A stretch of DNA of 64,000 nucleotides from UBA1081 sp045535305 (GCA_045535305.1 JAZSLJ010000001.1:23118-87117), one strand, 5' to 3'; shown: positions 43,622-52,778, counted from the stretch's first letter. Numbers and translations: made by a program. Notes: generated by a model from the sequence alone, not told the origin.

Positions 43622-46600
43622 TATTGAATATTTCGGGCGATTTCAGAATGCCCTGCTGCCAGAGATTGTATTCATAGGTCCATTCGCTGTCTTTGGTGCG
43701 CCATGAGCCGGGACCCCACCAGACACCCTCTTTGCATGTGTGATGCAGTTGTCCGAAAGTATTGATGCGGCTGCCGAACAACTTCAGCTCGATGGTGTGT
43801 TCGCCGTGGGCGGTAACATCAAAGACAATGCGGTATGGTGCATAGACCAACGCTCCCTGATCCACGCCATCTACGGTTACTCGCAGCAAATGGGCGCGAT
43901 AGGAGCTGACCTCAAGTTCGTATCTGCCGGGAGCAAGCTCCGTTTTCATTCGATAGGTCAGATTGCCGCCGTAGAACGGGAAACCCTGACGGGTGATATC
44001 ACCGAAGGTGATGGTTTTGGGGCGTTCGGTCAGCGTGCAATATGTTCCATGAACTTCAACGCCGAAATCTCCCAGAACATAGATCGCTTCGGGATTTGCT
44101 GTCTTTCCGTATGGCATGATGATTTCCAACACGTTCAATCCCGGAACTATGGGAGGAAGCATGTGCATGCCGATGCATTTGTCTACATACCAGCCATCGA
44201 TGTGTTTGGTCGGCGTGCCGTTGAGCGTAACAGAGCAGGTGTTGGCATTTTCAAGCGCGAGCGCTGCACTGTCAATCTGTATTTCGCTTTCAAAGGTGTA
44301 GCGCAGACGCAAGGTGTGCGGCATTGTTTTATCGACCGACACCCACGGCTGTACGGCCTGATTGGCACGGCGGGACCAGCCAAGGCGGTCATGCAGGATG
44401 TCATCAAGACGAAGGATTTCTTCAGCAGGATGATATGGCTCGTTATTAAGAGCATATTCGGGCATGTCGAGCAGAAGGACGTTGGGTTCTTCAAGCTCGT
44501 ATTCCATCTTCTTCAGAAAACGACAAACAAGCTCGCGTTTTGTGTTTTTTTTGACCGTGGGTTTTCCGACAGAAAGTTCTCTTGCGGGCGTCATATGCAG
44601 AAGCAGAGAATCATGGTCGTGGAAAGGCGTTTCATAGACCGTCCGGCCGTAACTGTGACTTGCCGCAGCTGGAAAGATTTCTCCGCTAAGCGTGTTGTAA
44701 AGCGTCAACTCCCACTCGCCGCGCATGCGGATACGAAGATGATGCAACTTAGGCACGTCAGGATTTGCGGGATTATCGCTGTGACAGACGAACAGCCAAC
44801 GGTTCTCACCTTCTTCACGCATCTGATACAGCAGATAGTCGGTCGGGACACCGGATTCATCGCGGATTTCAACATCGCGCATATCGTTCAGGCGGTCGAG
44901 AATTTTTACACGATCAAAGGAGCAGTATTCGCTGTTGGAATAGAGTTGCCCGGGAAGTTCGCTCGGAACGGCATTTGCCAGAGCCGGTGCATCGTCCAGG
45001 AAGATAACGCGGCCGCCGTTTGAGATAAATCGCTGAAGGCGTTCGATGGTGGTGGTGCGAAGCGTTTCAACAGGAGGAATGATGACAGTTTCATAGATCA
45101 TTTCGCCGACAGGGAAACCATTGCAGAGATCAAAATCCGTAGGACACTGCTCGGGCAGCAGGGATTCGGAGATGAAATCAAAATCGATCAACCCCTTGAG
45201 CAGCCATTCGGTTAAATCCTTGAAACGGGCATCCATCTGTTTGCGGATTTCTTCGGTGTTTTCTTTTGTACCCCAGTGAAGCCAATAGCTTTCGATCGGA
45301 TGGATCACACCGACACGGCAGTGTGCCTTGCCTCGGGTAAGAGCGGTGTTCAGCCGCGCAAAGTGATCTTCGATGTAAGGGTATTCCTTATACCACGGAA
45401 CCTGATAATTGAATGTTGCGGGATAATCGCGCTTTGACTGGCCGTTCATGGAAACCCACGAAAGATGCGGCACACGGATGGTCACGCCCATCGCTGCCTG
45501 CCAGTCGCCCTGCAACTTGTGATGGCGGAAGTCGAAATCCCAGTTGGTCACGCCGTATAGCTCGGACAGCATTCCCTCGCGTCCGTACTGGCGGACGACA
45601 GACTGCGCCTGTTTGGCAGCGTTGAACTCGCGACCGTCGGCAAGAATGTCTATACCGGGCAGATGGAACGCACGGTAAGAGCGCATGGCTTCGCCCATCG
45701 AATGAGTCTGTCCGAGGGTGTCCTCGCCAAGAACATGACCGGTGAACATGATGCCGTGTTCGGCACACCATGCGCCGATCTGATCGGTAAAGGCTTCTGC
45801 GAACCGGTCGGTGATATGGTTGTGATAATGATATCGGGCGGAGGATGCCTTGCCGTCCGGCAGATCCCAAAGCAGCTCGGGTAGTTTTTCAAAGAGATCC
45901 TCGCCGCAGGCAGCAGTGTAGGTTTCTGCAAGATCGTCCGCCCATGCCAGAATGACGGGCTCGGTATCATCCGCGTAGGTCAGATTGTTCTTCGGAGGAT
46001 TGTGCGGCTCATCGGTGAACATGGCGGGCACACTCTTGCCGAAGCGATCGCCGACAGCACGGTAATAGGTATCGTAAGTAACTTTGATAAACTCCTGCAC
46101 GCTGGCAGGATCAATGGTATTCAGGTACGCCTGACCATTGTACCATGGATTGTCTTCTGCAATCTTGATGGAAACATACAGCTTGAAGCCTTCGGCAGGC
46201 ATGCTCTTTTCAATACGTTCGCCTTTCGCAAGCGTGCCGTCAGGATTGAGAACAATATCGTATACTGCCAGAGGCTCGCTGTCGGGTTCATCGTGGGAAA
46301 GAAGTAGAAAGCGTTCGCGGAAACGATGATCTTTGGTCACCAGTCCGCCTGCAGCGCCGGAGGGCCAACGGTCTTCGTCATATAGCCAGGTCAGCATGTC
46401 TTCAGCCTCGGCCTTATCAATGCAGGCTTTGACGCAGTCCATAAATTCTTCAGACAGGTATTCAGTTGTCATTCCGGTGCGGGAATGAATGTTGATGCCG
46501 CCGAATCCCATCTTTTTCAGCTGCTCGATCTGCCAGCACAACTCGTCGGTATCCAGCTTGGTATTCCACGACCAGAATGGAGCGGCACGGTATTCGCGGG

Positions 46601-46655
46601 TGGGATTCTGAAAAAGTTCGGGTGTAAGCGGTTCTTTTTTCTTAGGATACAGCAT
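43617..46655 (-). CDS. Large GH106-like glycosidase (alpha-L-rhamnosidase-type)
   Basis: A 1012-residue enzyme without signal peptide. The N-terminal barrel has the type of sequence seen in GH106 and related families: NPTREYRAAPFWSWN, QIEQLKKMGFGGINIHSRTG, LTWLYDEDRWPSGAAGG and later ELYGVTNWDFDFRHHK. The beta-rich C-terminal region (galactose-binding-like) follows from about residue 760. The substrate is inferred to be a deoxyhexose side chain. Codons use more C/G endings than the neighbours outside 43.5-49.2 kb. An AAGGGA site precedes the ATG. Confidence 0.72.
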   Translation of the reverse strand: MLYPKKKEPLTPELFQNPTREYRAAPFWSWNTKLDTDELCWQIEQLKKMGFGGINIHSRTGMTTEYLSEEFMDCVKACIDKAEAEDMLTWLYDEDRWPSGAAGGLVTKDHRFRERFLLLSHDEPDSEPLAVYDIVLNPDGTLAKGERIEKSMPAEGFKLYVSIKIAEDNPWYNGQAYLNTIDPASVQEFIKVTYDTYYRAVGDRFGKSVPAMFTDEPHNPPKNNLTYADDTEPVILAWADDLAETYTAACGEDLFEKLPELLWDLPDGKASSARYHYHNHITDRFAEAFTDQIGAWCAEHGIMFTGHVLGEDTLGQTHSMGEAMRSYRAFHLPGIDILADGREFNAAKQAQSVVRQYGREGMLSELYGVTNWDFDFRHHKLQGDWQAAMGVTIRVPHLSWVSMNGQSKRDYPATFNYQVPWYKEYPYIEDHFARLNTALTRGKAHCRVGVIHPIESYWLHWGTKENTEEIRKQMDARFKDLTEWLLKGLIDFDFISESLLPEQCPTDFDLCNGFPVGEMIYETVIIPPVETLRTTTIERLQRFISNGGRVIFLDDAPALANAVPSELPGQLYSNSEYCSFDRVKILDRLNDMRDVEIRDESGVPTDYLLYQMREEGENRWLFVCHSDNPANPDVPKLHHLRIRMRGEWELTLYNTLSGEIFPAAASHSYGRTVYETPFHDHDSLLLHMTPARELSVGKPTVKKNTKRELVCRFLKKMEYELEEPNVLLLDMPEYALNNEPYHPAEEILRLDDILHDRLGWSRRANQAVQPWVSVDKTMPHTLRLRYTFESEIQIDSAALALENANTCSVTLNGTPTKHIDGWYVDKCIGMHMLPPIVPGLNVLEIIMPYGKTANPEAIYVLGDFGVEVHGTYCTLTERPKTITFGDITRQGFPFYGGNLTYRMKTELAPGRYELEVSSYRAHLLRVTVDGVDQGALVYAPYRIVFDVTAHGEHTIELKLFGSRINTFGQLHHTCKEGVWWGPGSWRTKDSEWTYEYNLWQQGILKSPEIFNT

Positions 46656-46685
46656 AATTTTCCCTTCTGAAACATGTGCAGGGCA

Positions 46686-47582
46686 TTACTCTGTACACAG
46701 GATGATGGTTTTGTTCCGATCTGCGCGAACCAGACCGTCTTTAGTGAGCTTCACAGGGATGAACAGCGGGCGTTCGCAGGGCGTATTGTTGGGAGAATGA
46801 ATCGAAAGCATGAGCTGACCTTCAAGAGAGGTGAACAGCATGCCATGTCCGCCGTCCTTGCCGAATAAGGGCTCATCAGTCTGTTTCCACGGTCCGAGAA
46901 CATCACCTTCACTGACTGCATAGCTGATGGCATAGCCCTCCGCGCCATTGCTGCTCCACAGCATGCACAGCTGTCCGGATGCGTTTTTGAACATGAACGG
47001 ACCGTCCGTCACACTGCCACAGATGTCGCCACTGTGGATTTCGACAACCCACTTGGCTTCGGAAGCACGGAAAAGCACGACAGGCTCGCCGTCGGGACCG
47101 GAAAGATCATCCTTCAGCGGAACTGCACATATTTCGCCGTCGCCTACCTGCACCCATTCATGGCAGAATACCAGCCACGGCTTGCCGCTTTCATCCACAT
47201 GCAGCGTACCGTCAAGACATTCCCAGTCCTTCGGAGTCAACTGGTCTGCGCCAAAGGGGCGGAAAGGACCCAGCGGCGAATCGGATTTCAGAGCACAGGT
47301 AGCACGGCAGCGGTCGTTCGATTTGAAGGAAGCAAGCAGATAGTAGCAGCCGCCGAATTTATGCAGTTCGGGTGCCCAGAAGTTTTTGGTTGCCCAAAAG
47401 TCGGGACTCTTTTCAAATACGGGTCCCATCGGTGTCCAGTCAATGAGATCATTGCTCACAAAGGCGTTGAAGCCGTAGCCAACCTCTGCCCAGCAGCTTG
47501 GATCGGTGGTACCGACCATTATGTAACGTCCGTCCTCGACGAAAATATATGGATCGCGCATCTGGATATCCTGAAGTTTCAT
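46686..47582 (-). CDS. GH43 family glycosidase
   Basis: A 298-residue five-bladed propeller of GH43 (arabinanase/xylosidase group). The nucleophile-base Asp is in QMRDPYIF, the pKa-tuning Asp in WECLDGTLHV and the acid position in VTDGPFMFKN, where the usual Glu is Asp, as in a subset of the family. FWAPELHKFGGCYYLL is typical. It has no signal peptide. The ATG at 47582 follows AAAGGAG; a longer frame to 47792 has none. It is co-directional with the GH106-like gene 30 bases downstream. Confidence 0.85.
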   Translation of the reverse strand: MKLQDIQMRDPYIFVEDGRYIMVGTTDPSCWAEVGYGFNAFVSNDLIDWTPMGPVFEKSPDFWATKNFWAPELHKFGGCYYLLASFKSNDRCRATCALKSDSPLGPFRPFGADQLTPKDWECLDGTLHVDESGKPWLVFCHEWVQVGDGEICAVPLKDDLSGPDGEPVVLFRASEAKWVVEIHSGDICGSVTDGPFMFKNASGQLCMLWSSNGAEGYAISYAVSEGDVLGPWKQTDEPLFGKDGGHGMLFTSLEGQLMLSIHSPNNTPCERPLFIPVKLTKDGLVRADRNKTIILCTE

Positions 47583-47633
47583 TGAAAAATTCTCCTTTGT
47601 AAAATCAGTGATTTTCATTTTGATGTTAAGTGC

Positions 47634-47662
47634 AATATAGCACAGAACTTTATATCCGTCAA
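47634..47662 (-). promoter_or_regulatory. Promoter of the GH43-GH106-like unit
   Basis: On minus, TTGACG (47662-47657), a 17-base spacer and TATATT (47639-47634), 52 bases before the GH43 start. Confidence 0.75.
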
Positions 47663-47724
47663 GACGAAAGTTTATCAGAAGAGAGCCATACATCTGATGT
47701 GAGAAGACCATCTTGTAAACAGTA

Positions 47725-47753
47725 TTGCAAATGCTTTTGTATAATGTTATACT
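47725..47753 (+). promoter_or_regulatory. Promoter of the GH101-like gene
   Basis: TTGCAA (47725-47730), a 17-base spacer and TATACT (47748-47753), 33 bases before the ATG. The region is divergent with the GH43 promoter. Confidence 0.6.
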
Positions 47754-47786
47754 AAGATTATATGAAATATCGAGGAGTATGATTGT

Positions 47787-49178
47787 ATGCATTTCAAGTT
47801 CAACTATAATTATTCAAAGACTCTTTGGATGAAGATGTTTCTCTCTGAGCCGGATTATCCGAATAACTGCTCAAAGGTGCTTATTAACTTTGAACAGGCG
47901 CTGGAAATCATCAAGACTGTGGATAATATCACTCAGGGCATTCAGAAGATTATCTACCTCGTCGGCTGGCAGGGATTAGGTCACGACGACTGCTGGCCTG
48001 AAATGGATGTTGTCAACGACTTTCTCAAGCGTGACTGCGACGCAACCGGACGCGATAGCATCCTGTGGCTGATTGAAGAGTCGAAGAAGTATAATACTGT
48101 TGTCAGTGTGCATGCCAACGTTTCTGACGTCGTTTCGGAGGAGGGTATTTTCGATGAACTTGCTACGGCAAACGCCATTTGCAATGACATTGAAGGAAAG
48201 CCTGCCGTGCTTCAGATTCTGAACAATCGCAACTGCTATAAGACATCTTACAAGCAACTCTGGGAGAGCGGAATTTTCAAACGGCTGTTTGATCGCTTCT
48301 GTGAAGTGCTTCCCATCCGCGAAGCCGGTACTGTGCATCTGGACAACTTCTGCATCGCAGAAAGTCTGAATCCCAGGACTTATATTGAGGAACAGAACGA
48401 AGCCCGCGATAAGATGCTGGACTACATCTATTCCCTCGGCATCGAAGTTACCAGTGAATATACCTACCGCGAGGATCATTTCCGCAATGAATCCATCACC
48501 CATCCAAACCGCAAAATGTATTCGCAGGCGGGCGAGGATATGACTCAAACCCGTTGGGAAGACATGCCTATTCATACTTTGGGCAAGATTCCCGCAACTT
48601 GGTGGACCAGTCAGGTTAGCATACAGGAGTGTATCGACATCGATCCATCCGTTTACAGCGGTCATGTCAACGACAAGTCGCTGATGCCTGTATTCTATGG
48701 TACGATGCACGGCGAGGATATCTGGATGAAGAATGGAAATGACGCCGATGTATGGGGGCCTGTGTTCATCAAGGAATTCTGCACCTATCATGTGCCTTAT
48801 GTCTACCTCAACCGATATAAGCGACTCAGCTACACGGAAAACCCTGATGCAGAGTATGAGAAGAAGTATACCGTGCAGTTTGCGGACGGCGTCATCAGCC
48901 GTGCTGAAGACAAGTCCATTTCGAAGAACGGCATTGTGCTCAAGCAGGGCAATGATGTGATTCTGCCGCTGACCGAAGATAATAAAACCTTCGTCGCTTA
49001 TTCCGAAAACGGAAAGAACGGTAAATGGAATGTACCCGACGCGGCGTTCACCGGAGCGAACATTTATGAAATTACGCCCAATGGCAATCGCTTCATATGT
49101 AAGGCGAATGTCTGCTCAGGTCAGATCGAGCTTGACATCACCGCCGGTCAGGGTATTGTGATCAAGGCTGCGGAATAA
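47787..49178 (+). CDS. Endo-alpha-N-acetylgalactosaminidase-like (GH101-related) protein
   Basis: A 463-residue cytosolic protein with a TIM-barrel glycosidase look: IIYLVGWQGLGHDDCWPEM, VVSVHANVSD, VHLDNFCIAES and EVTSEYTYREDHF in barrel order, then a beta-sheet C-terminal domain. The first block resembles GH101 enzymes, but the length is much shorter than the classical ones (over 1000 residues). Function is inferred from this likeness and from the neighbouring GH43 and GH106-like genes. It belongs to the GC-richer island. Confidence 0.55.
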   Translation: MHFKFNYNYSKTLWMKMFLSEPDYPNNCSKVLINFEQALEIIKTVDNITQGIQKIIYLVGWQGLGHDDCWPEMDVVNDFLKRDCDATGRDSILWLIEESKKYNTVVSVHANVSDVVSEEGIFDELATANAICNDIEGKPAVLQILNNRNCYKTSYKQLWESGIFKRLFDRFCEVLPIREAGTVHLDNFCIAESLNPRTYIEEQNEARDKMLDYIYSLGIEVTSEYTYREDHFRNESITHPNRKMYSQAGEDMTQTRWEDMPIHTLGKIPATWWTSQVSIQECIDIDPSVYSGHVNDKSLMPVFYGTMHGEDIWMKNGNDADVWGPVFIKEFCTYHVPYVYLNRYKRLSYTENPDAEYEKKYTVQFADGVISRAEDKSISKNGIVLKQGNDVILPLTEDNKTFVAYSENGKNGKWNVPDAAFTGANIYEITPNGNRFICKANVCSGQIELDITAGQGIVIKAAE

Positions 49179-49237
49179 AGATCAGTTGTTTAATATACAC
49201 AACCACAAATAAAACTTGTTGTTGAACATATTACGCA

Positions 49238-49264
49238 AAAACGGAGCAGATTTTCTGCTCCGTT
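49238..49264 (-). terminator. Minus-strand terminator after pseudogene copy E
   Basis: On minus, ACGGAGCAG and CTGCTCCGT form a 9-bp stem with a short loop, followed by a T run. It probably ended the lost deacetylase-like gene. Confidence 0.65.
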
Positions 49265-49337
49265 CGTTAGTTTTAGTGCTTCAAAAAGCCCTATATACAG
49301 GCATTTCCAACCGTTGCCGGTGGTTTAACTCCCATCG

Positions 49338-49546
49338 TACTTGTCAAGTATTGCAAGAATGCTGTCAATATCCGAATATCCGACAGCACAATTAAAAGTA
49401 ATTGCGACCTTGTTTTCATCTGTGTCAACATTGTAAATTGGTATCATTCTTGCTTCGGCAGACACTGCAGCAGACAATGTATGAGCCGTCAGAAAAACTC
49501 CAAAAACCACCGCAAGTATCACAATCATTGTAATAATTACCGATAT
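49338..49546 (-). pseudogene. Deacetylase-like pseudogene, copy E
   Basis: Codons ~12-82 of the deacetylase gene (AEARMIPIYNVDTDENKVA, then ITFNCAVGYSDIDSILAIL). The start is missing and the frame stops at TAA after LDKYDGS. At 49338 homology ends and the tail sequence shared with copies B and D begins. Confidence 0.8.
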
Positions 49547-49674
49547 CAAAAAATTGGGAAAAACAGATATTTATGCAGACAAAAGGAGCATATGTTATTG
49601 AAATCTGCTCCTTTCAGGCTGTCTGAAAACCGTTTTGTTTTTTATAAAACTACTCTATATTTTCAATATATATG

Positions 49675-49703
49675 TTGATTTGTTTCTTAAAAAGATGTAA
49701 AAT
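49675..49703 (+). promoter_or_regulatory. Promoter of the aldolase gene
   Basis: TTGATT (49675-49680), a 17-base spacer and TAAAAT (49698-49703), 35 bases before the ATG. Confidence 0.6.
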
Positions 49704-49738
49704 GACAGTAATTGTGATTATTGAAGTGAGGTGTTGTT

Positions 49739-50575
49739 ATGTCACTTGTAAAAATGACAGAAGTTCTGGAATGGTCAGAAAAAAATAACTGTGCAGTCGG
49801 TGCTTTCAGTGTAGGTAATATGGAAATGGTTATCGGTGCTGTCAGAGCTGCCGAAAAAATGAATACACCCATAATTCTTCAGATTGCAGAAAAGAGAATG
49901 CAACAGTCACCGATACATCTTATGGCTCCTATGATGGTATCCGCAGCGAAAAATGCAAAAGTTCCCGTTGCGGTGCATCTTGATCATGGTCTTACAATGG
50001 ACTGTATAAAAAATGCACTCGAATACGGTTTTACATCAGTCATGCTTGACGGTTCACTTCTTCCTTTTGAAGAGAATATAGAGCTTACCAAGCAAGTTCG
50101 TGCTGAAGCCGATAAGTACGGTGCAACAGTTGAGGCAGAGCTCGGTGTTGTGGGTGGTAATGAAGGCGACAGTGCAAAGCACGAAATAATGTGTACAGAT
50201 CCCGAAAAAGCTCTTGAATTCTGTGAAAAGACAGGTATTGACTGCCTTGCTGTGGCAATTGGTAATGCACATGGAAATTACCCGGTACTTCCCGAACTTC
50301 GTTTTGATGTTCTCGAAGAAATTTACAAAAAGGTTGATACTCCGCTTGTGCTTCATGGCGGAACCGGCATCACGGATGAAATGTTCAAAAGAGCAATTTC
50401 TCTCGGTATCAGAAAAATCAACATCGCAACAGCAAGTTTTGATGCACTTGCAAATAAGGCAAAAGAATATACTTCAAATGTGGAAAAGCCCGATTATTTT
50501 ACACTTTCACCTGATATGGCATCTGCAGTTTGCGAAAATATAAAAAAACACATAAAAATATTTCTTAATAAATAA
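49739..50575 (+). CDS. iolJ: Class II fructose-bisphosphate aldolase family (IolJ-like)
   Basis: A 278-residue zinc aldolase. The zinc His residues are in VAVHLDHGLT, GNAHGNYPV and LHGGTGIT, and VEAELGVVGGNEGD is the usual mid-segment. In inositol regions this family cleaves 2-deoxy-5-keto-D-gluconate 6-phosphate to DHAP and malonate semialdehyde; the role here is inferred from the iol genes downstream. GAGGTG precedes the ATG. It has its own promoter and is separated from iolC by an AraC gene. Confidence 0.82.
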   Translation: MSLVKMTEVLEWSEKNNCAVGAFSVGNMEMVIGAVRAAEKMNTPIILQIAEKRMQQSPIHLMAPMMVSAAKNAKVPVAVHLDHGLTMDCIKNALEYGFTSVMLDGSLLPFEENIELTKQVRAEADKYGATVEAELGVVGGNEGDSAKHEIMCTDPEKALEFCEKTGIDCLAVAIGNAHGNYPVLPELRFDVLEEIYKKVDTPLVLHGGTGITDEMFKRAISLGIRKINIATASFDALANKAKEYTSNVEKPDYFTLSPDMASAVCENIKKHIKIFLNK

Positions 50576-50725
50576 AACAATGGATAAATTGATTTTTGGT
50601 AAAACAACAGCCCGTCCGTTAAAGGTCTGAGAGAAAGATTTTTACATGGCTCGGGACACCTTATAGTAAGAATATTTGGCTTAAGAAAGGTAAAATATAA
50701 AGACTGATAATACGGTTGTGATGTA

Positions 50726-51505
50726 ATGGACAATAATGTCGTATATGAAAACAGAACCAAACACGTTGAAGTATGGGCAGAGGATTTTCTCAAGCCTATT
50801 CCTCATCTGCATAAAGAACTGGAAATAATCTATGTCATAAAAGGTGAGTCACACCTGTTTATAGACAATAATTATATGACAATATCCGACGGAGATCTTT
50901 TTGTGTGCTTTCCGAATCAGGTACATTGTTATGAAAGGTCAGAATCAGGACAATATTACCTTTTTACAATAATTCCTGACTGTTGTTTCGGAATAAAGGA
51001 TCTTTTATATGATAATGTGCCGGGAAAGAATATTCTCAGGCTTGATGAAAATGATGAAGTTCTCAGGATATTATCAGAGGCTGTCAGATATCAGGGTGAG
51101 TATAAAGATACTTATTATGCGGGGCTTATCAATCATGCGCTGGCACTCATGCTTCCCAAACTCTCTCTGACTCCACGGATAAAAAGTAATACCGCAACAT
51201 TGCAGAGTATTATTAATTATTGTTCACTTAATTTTGCCCGTGAATTGACGCTTGATGATATTGCGGATGATCTGCATCTGAGTAAATACCACATATCACA
51301 TCTGCTTAATAAAAAATTAGGGATCAGTTTTACGGGGTATATCAATTTGCTCAGAATCAATGATTCCTGTGAACTGCTCAGAAAAACTGATAAAAGCATT
51401 GCAAGCATTTCAGAGGAAGTGGGGTTTGGTTCTATACGGTCTTTCAACCGTGTTTTTGCTCAGATAATGCATATGACACCGTATGATTACAGAAAAAATA
51501 CATGA
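50726..51505 (+). CDS. AraC-family regulator with cupin sensor
   Basis: A 259-residue regulator. The N-terminal ~85 residues form a cupin-like sensor (IPHLHKELEIIYVIKGESHLF, then SDGDLFVCFPNQVH). The C-terminal half has two AraC helix-turn-helix blocks (LTLDDIADDLHLSKYHISHLLN and IASISEEVGFGSIRSFNRVF). Location between the aldolase and iolC suggests control of inositol use, with an inositol-derived or sugar effector. No clear ribosome site precedes the ATG. A terminator follows. Confidence 0.88.
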   Translation: MDNNVVYENRTKHVEVWAEDFLKPIPHLHKELEIIYVIKGESHLFIDNNYMTISDGDLFVCFPNQVHCYERSESGQYYLFTIIPDCCFGIKDLLYDNVPGKNILRLDENDEVLRILSEAVRYQGEYKDTYYAGLINHALALMLPKLSLTPRIKSNTATLQSIINYCSLNFARELTLDDIADDLHLSKYHISHLLNKKLGISFTGYINLLRINDSCELLRKTDKSIASISEEVGFGSIRSFNRVFAQIMHMTPYDYRKNT

Positions 51506-51507
51506 CT

Positions 51508-51539
51508 TAAAAGCACCGTTTTCCTGCGGTGTTTTTTTA
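51508..51539 (+). terminator. Terminator after the AraC gene
   Basis: GCACCG pairs with CGGTGT around an eight-base loop, followed by a T run. Confidence 0.75.
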
Positions 51540-51605
51540 TATGAAATTATAATCGTTTATAATAAATAATCGCAATATTTGTCTATAATTTGCAATACAT
51601 TTGAC

Positions 51606-51635
51606 TTGATTTGAATTGTTGTAAAATTTTATAAT
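51606..51635 (+). promoter_or_regulatory. Promoter of the iolCBDEAG operon
   Basis: TTGATT (51606-51611), an 18-base spacer and TATAAT (51630-51635). It leaves a ~120-base leader before iolC. Confidence 0.6.
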
Positions 51636-51666
51636 ATATGTGTAAGAAAATAAAAATTTTGTATTG

Positions 51667-51692
51667 ACAGACCTTGTTTTTGTCTGTTTTTT
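51667..51692 (+). promoter_or_regulatory. Possible attenuator hairpin in the iol leader
   Basis: ACAGAC pairs with GTCTGT around a nine-base loop, and a run of T follows. It lies between promoter and iolC, so it could end transcription early unless countered. Confidence 0.4.
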
Positions 51693-51725
51693 AACAATTT
51701 AATGAAACTGTATTAAACAAAAATT

Positions 51726-51746
51726 GTCGTAAAGATGTTATACGAC
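51726..51746 (+). promoter_or_regulatory. Inverted repeat before the iolC ribosome site
   Basis: GTCGTA-N9-TACGAC ends one base before GTAAGGAG. It could be an operator or an RNA hairpin that affects iolC translation. Confidence 0.4.
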
Positions 51747-51761
51747 GGTAAGGAGATAAAA

Positions 51762-52778
51762 ATGAAATACATCGATTTTGACCAGAGTAAAGAATTTGAC
51801 CTTATACCTCTTGGCAGAGTTGCAATTGACTTTAACCCCACAGACATGAACAAACCCCTGTCCGAGAGCAGTAATTTCAATAAGTACGTTGGCGGTTCAC
51901 CTGCAAATATTGCAGTAGGAATGGCAAGACTCGGCAAGAAAGTCGGCTTTATCGGCAAGGTTTCAGATGATCAGTTCGGTGATTATGTAATTGATTATTT
52001 CAAAAATGACGGTATTGATGTAAGCCATATCACACGTTGCACAAACGGTGAAAACTTAGGTCTTACTTTTACTGAAATCAAAAGCCCCACGGAAAGCAGT
52101 ATCCTTATGTACCGTGAAGGTGTTGCAGACCTTATGCTTCATCCTGATGACGTTGATGAAGATTACATCAAGAGAACAAAAGCTCTTCTGATTTCAGGCA
52201 CAGCTCTTTGTCAGTCTCCCTCAAGAGAAGCTGCACTCAAGGCTATGATGCTTGCAAAGAAAAATAACGTTCCTCTCATTTTCGATATAGACTACCGTTC
52301 CTACACATGGAAGAATAAGGATGAAATTTCTGTTTACTATTCAATGGTAGCAAGAAATGCAGATATAATACTCGGTTCCCGTGAGGAATTTGACTTGACA
52401 GAAGCTATAACAGGTGTATGTTCATCAGACGAAGAAAGTGCAAAACTCTGGTGTTCCTATGGGGCAAAGATAGTTGTTATCAAGCACGGTAAAGACGGCT
52501 CAACTGCATACACCAATGACGGCAACAGTTATTCAATAAAACCTTTCCCTGTTAAGATGCTCAAAGGCTTCGGTGGCGGTGACGGTTACGCATCATCTTT
52601 CATAAGAGCTCTTATCGACGGATGTGAAATTATTGATGCACTAGAATACGGTTCTGCTTCTGCATCAATGCTTGTTTCTGCACACAGCTGTTCAGCCGCA
52701 ATGCCTTCACTCGAAGCTGTAGAAAAATTCATTGCAGAGGAAAAGGCCCTTTACGGAGAGATGGTTGTCCGCGCTTAA
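51762..52778 (+). CDS. iolC: 5-dehydro-2-deoxygluconokinase
   Basis: A 338-residue PfkB-family sugar kinase that phosphorylates 2-deoxy-5-keto-D-gluconate in inositol breakdown. The motifs are IPLGRVAIDFNP, YVGGSPANIAVGMARLGKKV (PfkB signature 1) and the C-terminal catalytic part KGFGGGDGYASSFIRAL, where the anion-hole GAGD of the family reads GGGD. The ATG at 51762 follows TAAGGAG. It is first in the iol operon. Confidence 0.92.
   Translation: MKYIDFDQSKEFDLIPLGRVAIDFNPTDMNKPLSESSNFNKYVGGSPANIAVGMARLGKKVGFIGKVSDDQFGDYVIDYFKNDGIDVSHITRCTNGENLGLTFTEIKSPTESSILMYREGVADLMLHPDDVDEDYIKRTKALLISGTALCQSPSREAALKAMMLAKKNNVPLIFDIDYRSYTWKNKDEISVYYSMVARNADIILGSREEFDLTEAITGVCSSDEESAKLWCSYGAKIVVIKHGKDGSTAYTNDGNSYSIKPFPVKMLKGFGGGDGYASSFIRALIDGCEIIDALEYGSASASMLVSAHSCSAAMPSLEAVEKFIAEEKALYGEMVVRA

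Noticed and set aside
43740..45023. A 427-codon open frame antisense to the GH106-like gene
   Set aside because: It is the shadow of a high-GC gene in another frame. It lacks a ribosome site and shows no family features.
47976..48791. A 271-codon open frame antisense to the GH101-like gene
   Set aside because: Same reason: it mirrors the codon pattern of the real gene and has no ribosome site or recognised motif.
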